Origin: Oleispirillum naphthae | GTDB lineage: Bacteria; Pseudomonadota; Alphaproteobacteria; Rhodospirillales; Rhodospirillaceae | Reading direction: 5' to 3' | DNA: 64,000 nucleotides | Assembly (NCBI GenBank): GCA_027864655.1 | Contig: JAQAZG010000005.1 | Location: 62,001-126,000 of the forward strand | In this document: positions 27,700 through 36,901 of the stretch, piece by piece | Position numbering within the stretch: the stretch's first letter is position 1 | Layout: every line of letters starts with the position of its first letter | Made by a program: the position numbers and the translations under genes | The notes under the pieces: model-generated | What the model was told of the DNA's origin: nothing | The model's input: the letters and a program-made list of their open reading frames with translations, nothing else | Database searches by the model: none

Positions 27700-29253
27700 A
27701 TGGGCCCTACCTTCGCGGACGGGGGAGAACCGCGGATTTCCGTGACGAAGGAGCATGGTCAGGTGCCGTTCTTAACCGCCAAGGCAGCGCCGCCCGGATT
27801 GCCGGACGGGGTGCGCAAGAGCCGCATCGTCGCGGTCATCGTCGGCGTGGTGGCGCTGGGTTTCTCCCTGGTCACCGTCGCCAACTACTGGGTGTCGCGT
27901 TCCGCCATCCGCCAGGCGATCGTCGAAAGCGACCTGCCGCTCACCAGCGACACCCTGTATTCCGAAATCCAGCAGGACCTGCTCAAGCCGATCTTCGTCT
28001 CGTCGCTGATGGCGCACGACACCTTCCTGCGCGACTGGGTGCTGGCGGGGGAGAAGGACCCGGAGCAGATGGTCCGCTATCTCGACGAGATCAAGCGCAA
28101 GTACGACGCCTTCACCGCCTTCTTCGTTTCCGACCGCAGCCGCATCTATTACCAGAACAAGGGCATCCTCAAGACGGTGCGCGAGGACGAGCCGCGCGAC
28201 GTGTGGTTCTTCCGGGTGCGCGGCATGGAGCGTCCCTACGAGACCAACGTCGATCCCGACATGGCGAACGAGGACAGCATCACCATCTTCATCAATTTCC
28301 GGGTGCTGGACTATGCCGGGCGCTTCCTCGGCGCCACCGGCGTCGGCCTGCGGGCGACCGCGGTGAAGCAACTGGTGGAGCGCTACCAGCGCGAGTACCG
28401 CCGCACCGTCTACTTCGTGGACCGCAAGGGCATGCTCGTGCTCTACGGCCACGAGATGGACGCCGCCGAGCCGGACATCCGCAAGCGCCCGGGCATCTCC
28501 GCGGTGGCCGGGGCGCTGCTCGGGCAGGAACACGGGCGCTTCGAATACCACGCCGCCAACGGCGCGACGATCTTCCTCAACAGCCGCTTCATCCCCGACC
28601 TCGACTGGTATCTCCTGGTGGAGCAGAACGGCGACGCGGCGCTCGCCCCCGCGCGGCGCACCCTGGTGCAGAACCTCGCGGTCGGCCTCTTCGCCACCCT
28701 GGTGGTGACCTGGCTGTGCGCGGTTCTGGTGCGGCGCTCGCAGCGCCACCTCGAGGAACTCGCCGCCACCGACGTGCTCACCGGCGCGCTCAGCCGGCTG
28801 GCCTTCGACGTGGTGTTCGCGCAGACGCGCCAGCGCGCCAAACGCGACGCCAAGCCGCTGGCGCTCGCCTTCTTCGACATCGACCATTTCAAGGAAATCA
28901 ACGACCGCCTCGGCCATGCGATGGGCGATGCCGCCCTGGTCGCGGTGGTGGAGCGCCTGCGCGCCGAGGTGCGCTCCGGCGATGCGCTCTGCCGCTGGGG
29001 CGGCGAGGAATTCCTGCTGCTGCTGGAGGACTGCGACCTGAGCCAGGCGCGCGAGGTGGCGGAGAAGGCGCGCCAGTCCCTGCTCGCCGCGCCGCTCGAA
29101 CTCGACGAAGGGCCGGCGCTTGCGGCGACGGTGAGCGTCGGCGTCGCCGAACTCAAGCCCGGCGAGGACGCCGACGGCCTGATCGCGCGCGCCGACGCGG
29201 CGCTCTACGCCGCCAAGGCGGCGGGCCGCAACCGCGTCGTCTGCGCCAACTAG
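27700..29253 (+). CDS. Membrane-bound diguanylate cyclase (Cache-like sensor, GGDEF domain)
   Basis: Predicted c-di-GMP synthase of 517 residues. Two membrane helices (about 42-65 and 320-345) bracket a periplasmic sensor resembling dCache/PAS-like domains. The GGDEF domain occupies about 355-515. The catalytic motif reads GGEEF (WGGEEFLLL), and an RxxD inhibitory site (RSGD) sits five residues before it, so product inhibition is expected. ATG 27700 gives a 40-residue polar N-terminus; GTG 27742 is possible. Divergent from the chemoreceptor gene across 219 bases. Confidence 0.9.
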   Translation: MGPTFADGGEPRISVTKEHGQVPFLTAKAAPPGLPDGVRKSRIVAVIVGVVALGFSLVTVANYWVSRSAIRQAIVESDLPLTSDTLYSEIQQDLLKPIFVSSLMAHDTFLRDWVLAGEKDPEQMVRYLDEIKRKYDAFTAFFVSDRSRIYYQNKGILKTVREDEPRDVWFFRVRGMERPYETNVDPDMANEDSITIFINFRVLDYAGRFLGATGVGLRATAVKQLVERYQREYRRTVYFVDRKGMLVLYGHEMDAAEPDIRKRPGISAVAGALLGQEHGRFEYHAANGATIFLNSRFIPDLDWYLLVEQNGDAALAPARRTLVQNLAVGLFATLVVTWLCAVLVRRSQRHLEELAATDVLTGALSRLAFDVVFAQTRQRAKRDAKPLALAFFDIDHFKEINDRLGHAMGDAALVAVVERLRAEVRSGDALCRWGGEEFLLLLEDCDLSQAREVAEKARQSLLAAPLELDEGPALAATVSVGVAELKPGEDADGLIARADAALYAAKAAGRNRVVCAN

Positions 29254-29256
29254 CCC

Positions 29257-30447
29257 CTACGCGGACAACTGGTCCTGCACCAGGCGCACCCAGTAGGTGG
29301 AGCCGAGCGCCAGGGCCTCGTCGTTGAAGTCGTAGAGCGGCCGGTGCAGGTGCGCGCCGCCGGTGCCGTTGCCGATGAAGATCATCGCGCCCGGCACCCT
29401 CTCCAGCATGAAGGCGAAGTCCTCCGCGCCGGTGCGCTGCGGCATCGCGGTGTCCACGCGGTTGGCGCCGACGATCGCCGTGGCGGCCGCGGCGGCGGCC
29501 TCGGTCTGCTCCGCGGCGTTGACCAGCGGCGGATAGCGCCGCAGGTAGTCGAGTTTCGCGGTGCAGCCGTAAGTGGCGGCGAGGCCGAGGGCGACCTCGG
29601 TGAGGCGGCGCTCCAGGGTGTCGCGCACCTCGGCGGCATAGCTGCGCGCGGTGCCGCGCACCACCACCTCGGAGGGGATGATGTTGGGGGAATTGGCATC
29701 CCCCGCCGCGATGTGGCCGACGCTCAGCACCGCGGGTTCGATGGCGGAGACGTTGCGCCCGATGATTCCCTGCGTCGCCAGCACGAAGGCGGCGGCGGGC
29801 TGGGTCGGGTCGGTGGCGAGGTGCGCGCCGGAGCCGCCGTGGCCGCCGGTGCCGCAGAAGGTGGCGGTCCAGGTGTCGCTCGCCGCCAGCATCGGGCCGG
29901 TGCGCAGGGCGAAGCGGCCGAGCTCCACCTCCGGCGCGTTGTGCATGCCGTAGACCGCCGCCATCGGAAAGCGCTCCATCAGCCCTTCCTCGATCATCAC
30001 CCGCGCGCCGCCCAGGCCCTCCTCGGCGGGCTGGAAGATGAAGCGCACGGTGCCCGAGAAGTCCGGGTTCTCCGCCAGATAGCGCGCCGCGCCCAAGAGC
30101 ATCGCGGTGTGGCCGTCGTGGCCGCAGGCGTGCATCTTGCCCGGAACCTGCGAGGCATAGGGCAGGCCGGTCTTCTCGGTGATGAACAGGGCGTCCATGT
30201 CGGCGCGCAGGCCGATCGCGCGGTTGCCCGGATGCCGCCCTTCGAGGGTGCCGACGACGCCGGTCTTGGCGATGCCTTCGGCCACCGTGATCCCCCAGGC
30301 GCGCAGGCGCTCCGCCACCAGGGCGGCGGTGCGGGTCTCTTCGAAACCGGCCTCCGGATGGGCGTGGATGTCGCGGCGGATGGCGATCAGTTCCTTCTCG
30401 AAGGCGCGGATCGCCGCAAGAACGGTGGCGGGCGGCGTGGGACTCAC
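29257..30447 (-). CDS. M20 family amidohydrolase (hippurate hydrolase-like)
   Basis: Zinc-dependent peptidase/amidohydrolase of 396 residues. It shows HACGHDGHTAML (metal ligands), the catalytic glutamates in QPAEEGLGG, and the late GAEDFAFMLE motif. Family members remove acyl groups from amino acids (hippurate, N-acetyl-amino acids, indole-acetyl conjugates). The start is a GTG at 30447 only four bases after the copper ATPase stop on the same strand, so it is probably co-transcribed with copZ-copA, an unusual partner whose meaning is unclear. Confidence 0.9.
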   Translation of the reverse strand: MSPTPPATVLAAIRAFEKELIAIRRDIHAHPEAGFEETRTAALVAERLRAWGITVAEGIAKTGVVGTLEGRHPGNRAIGLRADMDALFITEKTGLPYASQVPGKMHACGHDGHTAMLLGAARYLAENPDFSGTVRFIFQPAEEGLGGARVMIEEGLMERFPMAAVYGMHNAPEVELGRFALRTGPMLAASDTWTATFCGTGGHGGSGAHLATDPTQPAAAFVLATQGIIGRNVSAIEPAVLSVGHIAAGDANSPNIIPSEVVVRGTARSYAAEVRDTLERRLTEVALGLAATYGCTAKLDYLRRYPPLVNAAEQTEAAAAAATAIVGANRVDTAMPQRTGAEDFAFMLERVPGAMIFIGNGTGGAHLHRPLYDFNDEALALGSTYWVRLVQDQLSA

Positions 30448-30451
30448 GATG

Positions 30452-32860
30452 TCATGCTCTCGGTTGTGAAAGGGGGGCTATCTTGGGACGCCAGGACCGC
30501 AGGCGCAAGGCGTTGCTCACCACGCTGACCGAACTCATCGCCATCGCCGCGCCCGCCAATGTGGGGTGCAGCAGGCCCAGCGCCGCCACCGGAATGCCGA
30601 CGACGTTGTAGGCGAAGGCCCAGAACAGGTTCTGGCGGATGGTGCGCCGCGTCGCGTGCGCGATGTCGAAGGTGGCGGCCACCAGCCGCGGGTCCGGGCG
30701 CATCAGGGTGATGCCCGCGGTCTCCATCGCCACGTCGGTGCCGCCGCCCACCGCGATGCCCACGTCCGCCGCGGCGAGCGCCGGGGCGTCGTTGACGCCG
30801 TCGCCGATCACCGCCACCACGCGGCCCTGGGCGCGCAGGTCGGCGACGCGGTGCGCCTTGTCCTCCGGCCGTGCCGCGCCGGAGAAGTGGACGATGCCGA
30901 GCTCGCCCGCGATGCGCGCGGTGGCCGCCGCGCTGTCGCCGGAAAGCATCCACGGGGTGAGGCCGCGCGCCTTCAGCGCGGCGACGGCGGCGGCGGATTC
31001 CGGCCGCGGCGTATCGGTCATGCCGATCGCGCCGAGCAATGCGCCCTCCGCCGCCACCAGGGCGACGCTGCGGCCCTTTTCCTGCCACTCCCGCACCAGG
31101 CCGGCCAGCGGCGCGGCGGAAACGCCTTCCCGCTCCAGCAGGTCGGCGGTGCCGATGACGATGCGGCGGCCCTCCACCGTGGCGGTGATTCCGGCCCCGC
31201 CGACGGCGCGGAAGCCGGAAACCGGCGGCAGCGCCATGCCCGCCGCCTTGGCGAGTATCGCCCTGGCGAGCGGATGCTCGCTGCCCGCCTGCGCCGCGGC
31301 GGCGAGGCGCAGCATCCCGGTTTCGTCGGCGAGCGCGTGCAGGGCGGTCACCTGCGGCCGCCCCTCGGTGAGGGTGCCGGTCTTGTCGAAGATCACCGTA
31401 TCCACCGCGTCGGCGCGCTCCAGCGTCTCGATGTCGCGGATCAGGATGCCCGCCTTCGCCGCCGCGCCGGTGCCCGCCACCAGCGCCGCGGGCGTGGCGA
31501 GGCCGAGCGCGCACGGGCAGGCGATGACGAGAACCGAAACCGCGGCGGTCACCGCATGCTCCAGCGGCGCGCCCGCCAGCAGCCAGGCGCAGAAGGCGAG
31601 GAACGCCACCCCCGCCACCACCGGCACGAACACCGCCGCCACCTTGTCCACCAGGCGCTGGATCGGCGCCTTGCCGCCCTGCGCCGCGGAGACCAGGGCG
31701 ACGATGCGCGCCAGCGTGGTGTCCGCGCCGACGCGGGCGGCGGACAGCCGCACCAGGCCGGAGCCGTTGATCGACCCGGCGGCCATGCGGTCGCCGACCT
31801 GTTTTTCCACCGGCAGGCTCTCGCCGGTGAGCAGGGATTCGTCGGCCTCGGTCGCGCCGTCGGTCACGTCGCCGTCCACCGGCACGCGCTCGCCGGGTTT
31901 GACGATGACGACGTCGCCCACCGCCACCTCGGCCACCGGCACCCGCGCCTGTTCGCCGTCGCGCTCCACCAGCGCGTCCTCGGGGCGCAGCGCCATCAGC
32001 GCGCGGATCGCCGCGGTGGTGCCGCGCTTCGCCCGTTCCTCCAGCCACTTGCCGAACAGCACCAGGGTGACGATCAGCGCCGCCGCCTCGAAATAGAGAT
32101 GCGGCGGCCGCCCCACGGGCGCGGCCTGCCACAGATAAATGCTGAAGAAGAACGCCACCGAGGTGCCGAGGGAAACCAGAACGTCCATGTTGGCCGCGCC
32201 GTGGCGCAAGGCCTTCACCGCGCCGACGTGGAAGCGCCAGCCCGCGCCGAACTCCACGGGAATCGCCAGAGCCAATTGCGCCCACGGCGGCAGCAGCCCG
32301 CCGTGACCGAACGCCATCGCCACCATCTCCACGAGGAACGGCGCGGAAAGCACCGCGGAGAGCAGCAGCAAGCGCCCGGCGGCGGCATCCCGCGCCGCGG
32401 CCTCCGCCGCATCCGCGGTGGAAGCGCCCTCGCCGCTCTGCAACTTCGCGGAAAATCCCGCTTCCGCCACCGCGGCGGCAAGCGGCGCGGGGTCGGGGTC
32501 GGCGTCCGCGATTTCCACCTCGGCGGTGGCGAGCGCCAGGTTGACGCTCGCGGAGACCACGCCCGGCACGGCGGCCAGCGCCTTTTCCACCGCGCCGGAA
32601 CACCCGGCGCAGCGCATGCCGCCGATGTCGAAACGCAGGACTTGCGTCGCCACGCCATAGCCCGCGTCGCGCACCGCCGCCACCACGTCCTGCGCGGTGG
32701 CGGGCGGGTCGAGCGTCACCTCGGCGGTGGCCAGGGCGAAGTTCACCGCCGCATCCCGCGCGCCGGGCAGGCGCGTGAGCGCACGCTCCACCGCGCCCGC
32801 GCAGCCCGCACAGCTCATGCCGGTGACGGCCAGACGCAAAGGATGCGCGGACGCGGCCAT
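30452..32860 (-). CDS. copA: Copper-exporting P1B-type ATPase
   Basis: Cu(+)-translocating ATPase of 802 residues. Two heavy-metal-associated domains carry Cys17/Cys20 and Cys84/Cys87. The membrane part holds ACPCALG near 446-452, the phosphorylation site DKTGT near 490, SEHPLARA, GDGVNDAP, and the C-terminal helix pair with Tyr-Asn and Met-Ser-Ser that marks P1B-1 copper pumps. The ATG at 32860 overlaps the stop of the copper chaperone gene, and the upstream frame extension is not credible. It exports cytosolic copper to the periplasm. Confidence 0.95.
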   Translation of the reverse strand: MAASAHPLRLAVTGMSCAGCAGAVERALTRLPGARDAAVNFALATAEVTLDPPATAQDVVAAVRDAGYGVATQVLRFDIGGMRCAGCSGAVEKALAAVPGVVSASVNLALATAEVEIADADPDPAPLAAAVAEAGFSAKLQSGEGASTADAAEAAARDAAAGRLLLLSAVLSAPFLVEMVAMAFGHGGLLPPWAQLALAIPVEFGAGWRFHVGAVKALRHGAANMDVLVSLGTSVAFFFSIYLWQAAPVGRPPHLYFEAAALIVTLVLFGKWLEERAKRGTTAAIRALMALRPEDALVERDGEQARVPVAEVAVGDVVIVKPGERVPVDGDVTDGATEADESLLTGESLPVEKQVGDRMAAGSINGSGLVRLSAARVGADTTLARIVALVSAAQGGKAPIQRLVDKVAAVFVPVVAGVAFLAFCAWLLAGAPLEHAVTAAVSVLVIACPCALGLATPAALVAGTGAAAKAGILIRDIETLERADAVDTVIFDKTGTLTEGRPQVTALHALADETGMLRLAAAAQAGSEHPLARAILAKAAGMALPPVSGFRAVGGAGITATVEGRRIVIGTADLLEREGVSAAPLAGLVREWQEKGRSVALVAAEGALLGAIGMTDTPRPESAAAVAALKARGLTPWMLSGDSAAATARIAGELGIVHFSGAARPEDKAHRVADLRAQGRVVAVIGDGVNDAPALAAADVGIAVGGGTDVAMETAGITLMRPDPRLVAATFDIAHATRRTIRQNLFWAFAYNVVGIPVAALGLLHPTLAGAAMAMSSVSVVSNALRLRSWRPKIAPLSQPRA

Positions 32861-33066
32861 CACAACGGCTGCGCGGTGTATCCGGCGGCTTCCACCGCCG
32901 CCACCAGGGCCGCGGTCTCGCCGCCCTCCACGGTGGCATGCCCGGTCGGCAGGTCCACCACCACGCGCTCCACTCCCGGCGTGGCCAGCAGCGCCTTCTC
33001 CACGGCGGCGACGCACCCGGCGCAGCCCATGCCGCCGATGCTCAAAACGATCGATTGCGTGCTCAT
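32860..33066 (-). CDS. copZ: Copper chaperone, heavy-metal-associated domain protein
   Basis: A 68-residue HMA protein with the metal-binding pair Cys15/Cys18 in GGMGCAGC. It delivers or buffers Cu(+) for the coupled ATPase. GGAG stands nine bases before the ATG at 33066; a longer start at 33081 exists but has a worse site. The ATGA junction with copA indicates coupled translation. A Fur-box-like repeat lies 20 bases upstream; no CueR-type site is evident. Confidence 0.92.
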   Translation of the reverse strand: MSTQSIVLSIGGMGCAGCVAAVEKALLATPGVERVVVDLPTGHATVEGGETAALVAAVEAAGYTAQPL

Positions 33067-33085
33067 TGCGGGAAACTCCATACGC

Positions 33086-33100
33086 TGAGAACGATTCTTA
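33086..33100. promoter_or_regulatory. Fur-box-like repeat before copZ-copA
   Basis: TGAGAACGATTCTTA, close to the mntH element (TGAGAAGCATTCTCA). Arms TGAGAA/TTCTTA around three bases. The shared site suggests a common metalloregulator. Confidence 0.5.
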
Positions 33101-33160
33101 ATGTGGGGCCGCGCAGTGTCCGCGCGCAAGCGGGAAAAAACCAGGCCGGGCCCTGCCCGG

Positions 33161-33315
33161 ACCCGCAAGGGGTCGCGGACCCCTTGACTCCCTAAGTTTT
33201 TTCGCCGCGAAGCGGCAGTCAACCGTCACGCCGCGCGATGGCTCTATGGCGCTGCGCGCAAAAAAGAAAAGTTATGGGGAGCGCGAGGGGACCGAGTCCC
33301 CTCGCAACGGTTTGG
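33161..33315. repeat. Composite intergenic repeat, copy 3 (reverse orientation)
   Basis: Left hairpin 33166-33186 (CAAGGGGTC/GACCCCTTG), the centre CGCCGCGAAGCGGCAG through ATGGCGCTGCGCGC, then AGTTATGGGGAGCG and right hairpin 33283-33305 (GCGAGGGGAC/GTCCCCTCGC). It begins the 3' flank of bioA, four bases from the stop, with T-rich runs on the bioA strand after the hairpin, so it probably terminates the biotin operon. Confidence 0.8.
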
Positions 33316-33318
33316 TTT

Positions 33319-34638
33319 TCAAGCGAACAGGCCCTTCACGCCGCGCGTCATGCTGTCGTAGGCGCGGGTGAGTTGGGCGTCGGTGATGCAGTAGGGCGGC
33401 AGCAGGTAGAGGACGTTGCCGAGCGGCCGGATGAGCATGTTCTCCGCCTTGAAGAATTCCTTGAGGCGGAGGCCGACGGCAGCGCCGAGGCCTTTTTCGC
33501 CGCTGCCGGTTTCGATGCTGACCGCGGCGATGGTGCCGCAGATGCGGGGTTTGTTCACGCCGCGGAGTTTGGCGAGTCCGGGCAGGGCGGCGCGGTGGAA
33601 GGCCTCGATTTCGGCGCGGCGTTGGGCGCAGGCGGGGGAGAGCAGCAGTTTCAGCGAGGCGTTGCCCGCGGCGCAGCCGAGCGGGTTGGCGGTATAGGAG
33701 TGGCCGTGGAGGAAGGCCTTGGCGGTATCCTCGGAGAGGAAGGCCGCATAGACCGCCTCGGTGGTGACGGTGGCGGCCATCGGCAGGAAGCCGCCGGTGA
33801 TGCCCTTGGAGAGGCAGACGAAGTCCGGCGTCACCTGCGCCTTGAGGCAGGCGAAGAGGTCGCCGAGGCGGCCGAAGCCGGTCATCACCTCGTCGAAGAT
33901 GACCAGCGCGCCCGCGGCCTTGAGTTTTTCCGTCCACGCCTTGAGGAACGCCGGGCGGCACATCCGCATGCCGCCCGCGCCCTGCACCAGGGGTTCGACG
34001 ATGGCGGCGGCCACCGCATCGCCGTGCTCGGCGAGGTAGGCGTCGAGGGCGGCGAGCGCCTTGGCTTCCTTGGCGTCCACGGCTTCGTCGCCGTCCCAGG
34101 TGGGGGCGTTGGGCATGGTATCGACGGAGAACAGCATCCCGCCCCAGACGTCGAAGATGCCGCAGCTCACCCCTGCCGACATCGCGCCCACGGTGTCGCC
34201 GTGGTAGGCGCCCTCCATCGCGACGAAGCGGGTGCGGCGGGCGTCGCCGCGGTTTTTGGCGTACTGCACCGCCATCTTCATCGCCACCTCGACGGCGGTG
34301 GAGCCGTTGTCGGAATAGAAGACGCGGGTGAGGGGTTCCGGCAGCAGGGCGGCGATGCCCTCGGCGAGGTCCACCGCCGGGGCGTGGGTGCAGGTGGCGA
34401 AGATCACCTGTTCCAGGGTGTGCGCCTGGTGCGCCACCGCGTCGGCGATCGCCGGGTGGGCGTGGCCGTGCAGGTTGACCCACCACGAGGAGATCATGTC
34501 GAGGATTTCGTTGCCGTCGGCGTCGGTGATCACCGCGCCCTGCGCCTTGACCGCCGCGATCGGCTCCGGCGCGGTCTGCGCCTGGGTGAAGGGGTGCCAG
34601 ATGACGCGGCGGTCGCGGGCGAGAAGGTCGGAGGTCAT
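33319..34638 (-). CDS. bioA: Adenosylmethionine-8-amino-7-oxononanoate aminotransferase
   Basis: PLP enzyme of 439 residues converting KAPA to DAPA with S-adenosylmethionine as amino donor. The N-terminal DRRVIWHPFTQAQT and SSWWVNLHGHAHP segments, IFDEVMTGFGRLG and the lysine in CLSKGITGGF are BioA hallmarks. It is the last gene of bioBFHCDA; its ATG overlaps the bioD stop. A composite repeat with a hairpin lies directly behind it. Confidence 0.96.
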   Translation of the reverse strand: MTSDLLARDRRVIWHPFTQAQTAPEPIAAVKAQGAVITDADGNEILDMISSWWVNLHGHAHPAIADAVAHQAHTLEQVIFATCTHAPAVDLAEGIAALLPEPLTRVFYSDNGSTAVEVAMKMAVQYAKNRGDARRTRFVAMEGAYHGDTVGAMSAGVSCGIFDVWGGMLFSVDTMPNAPTWDGDEAVDAKEAKALAALDAYLAEHGDAVAAAIVEPLVQGAGGMRMCRPAFLKAWTEKLKAAGALVIFDEVMTGFGRLGDLFACLKAQVTPDFVCLSKGITGGFLPMAATVTTEAVYAAFLSEDTAKAFLHGHSYTANPLGCAAGNASLKLLLSPACAQRRAEIEAFHRAALPGLAKLRGVNKPRICGTIAAVSIETGSGEKGLGAAVGLRLKEFFKAENMLIRPLGNVLYLLPPYCITDAQLTRAYDSMTRGVKGLFA

Positions 34639-35375
34639 GGGGCAACTCCTTGCAGCAGCGGCGCGAAGGCGGCGGCGAGGCCGGGCAGCGCCTGCGCGGC
34701 GGAAAGCAGGCGCGCGGGCGTCGGCTCCGGGATGAAGGGCAGGGCGCCGAGGCAGGGCACGCCGGAAAAGCGGGTGATGGTGCGCGGGTTGTCGGCGCGG
34801 ATGAAGGCGTCGGCAGGGTCCTGCGGACGGGTTTCGTTGAGCACCACGCCGAGCACCGGGATGCGGCGCGCGGTCAGGGCTTCCAGCGAGAGCAGCACGT
34901 GGTTGATGCTGCCCAGCCCGGCGCGGCCGACCAGCACCACCGGCAGGGCGAGGGCGGCGAACAGGTCGATCATCATCTCGGAGCCGTTGAGCGGCACCAT
35001 CAGGCCGCCCGCGCCCTCCACCACGATGGCGGCGTGGCGCGCGGCGAGGGCGGCCGCGGCCGCGGCGATGGCGGCGACGCTGGGCGGGGTTTCCCCCGGC
35101 GCGGCGGCAAGATGCGGCGAGCATGCGGGTTCGAAGCAGAAGGGCTGCATCAGGACGCGTTCCGCGGGGTCGGGGTCGAGGCCGAGCATGCCGAGGGTGT
35201 AGTCGAGGTCCGGCGCGTGCCAGAGGCCGCCCGCATCCCGGGAAGCGCCGGTCTGCGTCGGCTTCATCGGCGCGAGGTCGAGCCCCGCGTGCCGCAGCCA
35301 CAGGGCGAGCGCGGCGGTGGTCATGGTCTTGCCGACGTCGGTATCGGTGCCGGTGACGACGAAGCCCCTGGGCAT
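34635..35375 (-). CDS. bioD: ATP-dependent dethiobiotin synthetase
   Basis: Carboxylates DAPA to dethiobiotin. The protein has 246 residues with the P-loop VTGTDTDVGKT at the N-terminus, the DAPA/lysine motif MKPTQTG, and VEGAGGLMVPL. It starts 18 bases after bioC and overlaps bioA by ATGA. Normal length for the family. Confidence 0.95.
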   Translation of the reverse strand: MPRGFVVTGTDTDVGKTMTTAALALWLRHAGLDLAPMKPTQTGASRDAGGLWHAPDLDYTLGMLGLDPDPAERVLMQPFCFEPACSPHLAAAPGETPPSVAAIAAAAAALAARHAAIVVEGAGGLMVPLNGSEMMIDLFAALALPVVLVGRAGLGSINHVLLSLEALTARRIPVLGVVLNETRPQDPADAFIRADNPRTITRFSGVPCLGALPFIPEPTPARLLSAAQALPGLAAAFAPLLQGVAP

Positions 35376-35393
35376 GGGCAGGCTCCTTTCGTT

Positions 35394-36167
35394 TCAGCGG
35401 TGGGCGATCAGGGTGAGCACCCGGTAGGTGGCGGGCACCCCCGCATCGCTGCGGAAGTCCCGTTCGTAGGCGGCGGTGAGGCGGTGCACCTCGCGCGGGG
35501 AGAGCGGCTTGGAGGCCCCCTTGAAGGTCGCGCCGATGCCCTTGAACGACTTCAGCACCGCGAAGGCATCGGGGTAGGGGATGGCGATGTCCTGCGCCTC
35601 TTCGTGGATGACGGAAAGGCCCGCGGCGGCGGCCCAGGCGGCGTAGGCCTCTTCCGGCGGATAGGAGAGGGCTTGCAGCGGGCGCTTCAGCGCCACCGCA
35701 TGGGCGGCGGCAAGCTCGAACAGGGTGCCGTGCACCGGCGTCGCGAGGGCGAAGATTCCCCCCGGCGCGAGGGCGGCGGCGAAGCGGACGATGGTCCCCG
35801 GCTTGTCGGCGAACCACTGCATGGCGAAGGACGAGGCGACGAGGTCGAAGGCGTTGCCCTCGGCGTCGAAGTCCTCCGCATCGCCGCAGAGGAAGACGTG
35901 CGGATACGGCCAGGCGGCGCGGCAGGCGCCGACCATGGCGGGCGCGAGGTCCATGCCCGCCAGCCGCGCGGCGGGGAAGCGCCGCGTCAGTTCGCGCGTC
36001 AGCACGCCGGTGCCGCAGCCGATGTCGAGGACGGTGCGCGGCGAGAAGCCGGGCGGCAGGATTGAAGCCAGGTGCCGCGCGGCGGGGATCTGTACCGCCG
36101 CGTTGTCCTCGTAGGTGGCGGCGGCGGCGGAAAAGTTGGCGGCGACGGCGGATTTGACGACGCTCAT
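35394..36167 (-). CDS. bioC: Malonyl-ACP O-methyltransferase
   Basis: SAM-dependent methyltransferase of 257 residues that caps malonyl-ACP so that the fatty acid pathway can build the pimelate chain. SAM motif VLDIGCGTGVLT, ASSFAMQWF at the active-site helix, and the late YPDAFAVLKSFKGIGA segment identify BioC. The start overlaps the bioH stop (ATGA). Confidence 0.94.
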   Translation of the reverse strand: MSVVKSAVAANFSAAAATYEDNAAVQIPAARHLASILPPGFSPRTVLDIGCGTGVLTRELTRRFPAARLAGMDLAPAMVGACRAAWPYPHVFLCGDAEDFDAEGNAFDLVASSFAMQWFADKPGTIVRFAAALAPGGIFALATPVHGTLFELAAAHAVALKRPLQALSYPPEEAYAAWAAAAGLSVIHEEAQDIAIPYPDAFAVLKSFKGIGATFKGASKPLSPREVHRLTAAYERDFRSDAGVPATYRVLTLIAHR

Positions 36168-36901
36168 CGCTCTTCTCCTGCGCCGGTCAGCGCGGCCAGC
36201 ACCTCGGCGACCATGCGCGGATGGGTGAGCGGCAGGGCGTGGCTGCCGCCCGCCACCGCCAGCACCGTGACCTGCGGCAGGCCGTCGGCGAGCTGCTGCG
36301 CCGCGTGGGCTCCGACGATGCGGTCGTCGTCGCCCTGCATCGCCACCGTGGGCACCGCGATGCGCGGCAGCAGGCGGCGCAGGTCGGTCTCGGCCAGGGC
36401 GGCGAGGCCCGCGTCCAGGGCCTTGGCGTCCAAGGGCGCGAGGATGGCGGGGATGTCGTCGAAGTCGAAGCCGGTGCGGTCCCCGGCCAGGGCCTCGGCC
36501 CAGAAGGCCTGGACGATGCCTTTGGCGTCGCGGCGCAGGCCCTGGCGCATCGCGCGCAGCGAGGCGGCATCGGCGCCGAGGCCGCTCTCGTCGGCGAGCA
36601 GGCGCACCGGGGTGGCGAGCAGCAGCAGGGCGGAGAACAGCTCCGGCGCGGCGAGCGCGGCCTTGAGCGCGATCTGTCCGCCGAGCGACCAGGCCGCGGC
36701 GGCGACCGGCGCGTCGGCGGCGTTGCCCGCGGCGGCGTTGGCCCGGGCCGCGGCGTCTTTCATCGCGCCCGCGGGATCGGTCAGGCCGTCCCACCAGTTG
36801 AGGTGCGCGGCCGGGGCGTCCTGCGGCAGGGCGGCGATCACCGCGTCCCACGCCTTGGGGCCGGTGGACCAGCCGGAGCAGAACACCACGGCGGCGGTCA
36901 T
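36164..36901 (-). CDS. bioH: Pimeloyl-ACP methyl ester esterase
   Basis: Alpha/beta hydrolase of 245 residues that frees pimeloyl-ACP from its methyl ester. Nucleophile Ser72 in AWSLGG (BioH usually has GWSLGG), Asp in MQGDDDRIVG and His in GGSHALPL complete the triad. N-terminal SGWSTGPKAWD is also BioH/BioG-like. It overlaps bioF upstream and bioC downstream. Some alphaproteobacteria use other gatekeepers, so having bioH inside the operon makes the pimelate route here self-contained. Confidence 0.9.
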   Translation of the reverse strand: MTAAVVFCSGWSTGPKAWDAVIAALPQDAPAAHLNWWDGLTDPAGAMKDAAARANAAAGNAADAPVAAAAWSLGGQIALKAALAAPELFSALLLLATPVRLLADESGLGADAASLRAMRQGLRRDAKGIVQAFWAEALAGDRTGFDFDDIPAILAPLDAKALDAGLAALAETDLRRLLPRIAVPTVAMQGDDDRIVGAHAAQQLADGLPQVTVLAVAGGSHALPLTHPRMVAEVLAALTGAGEER

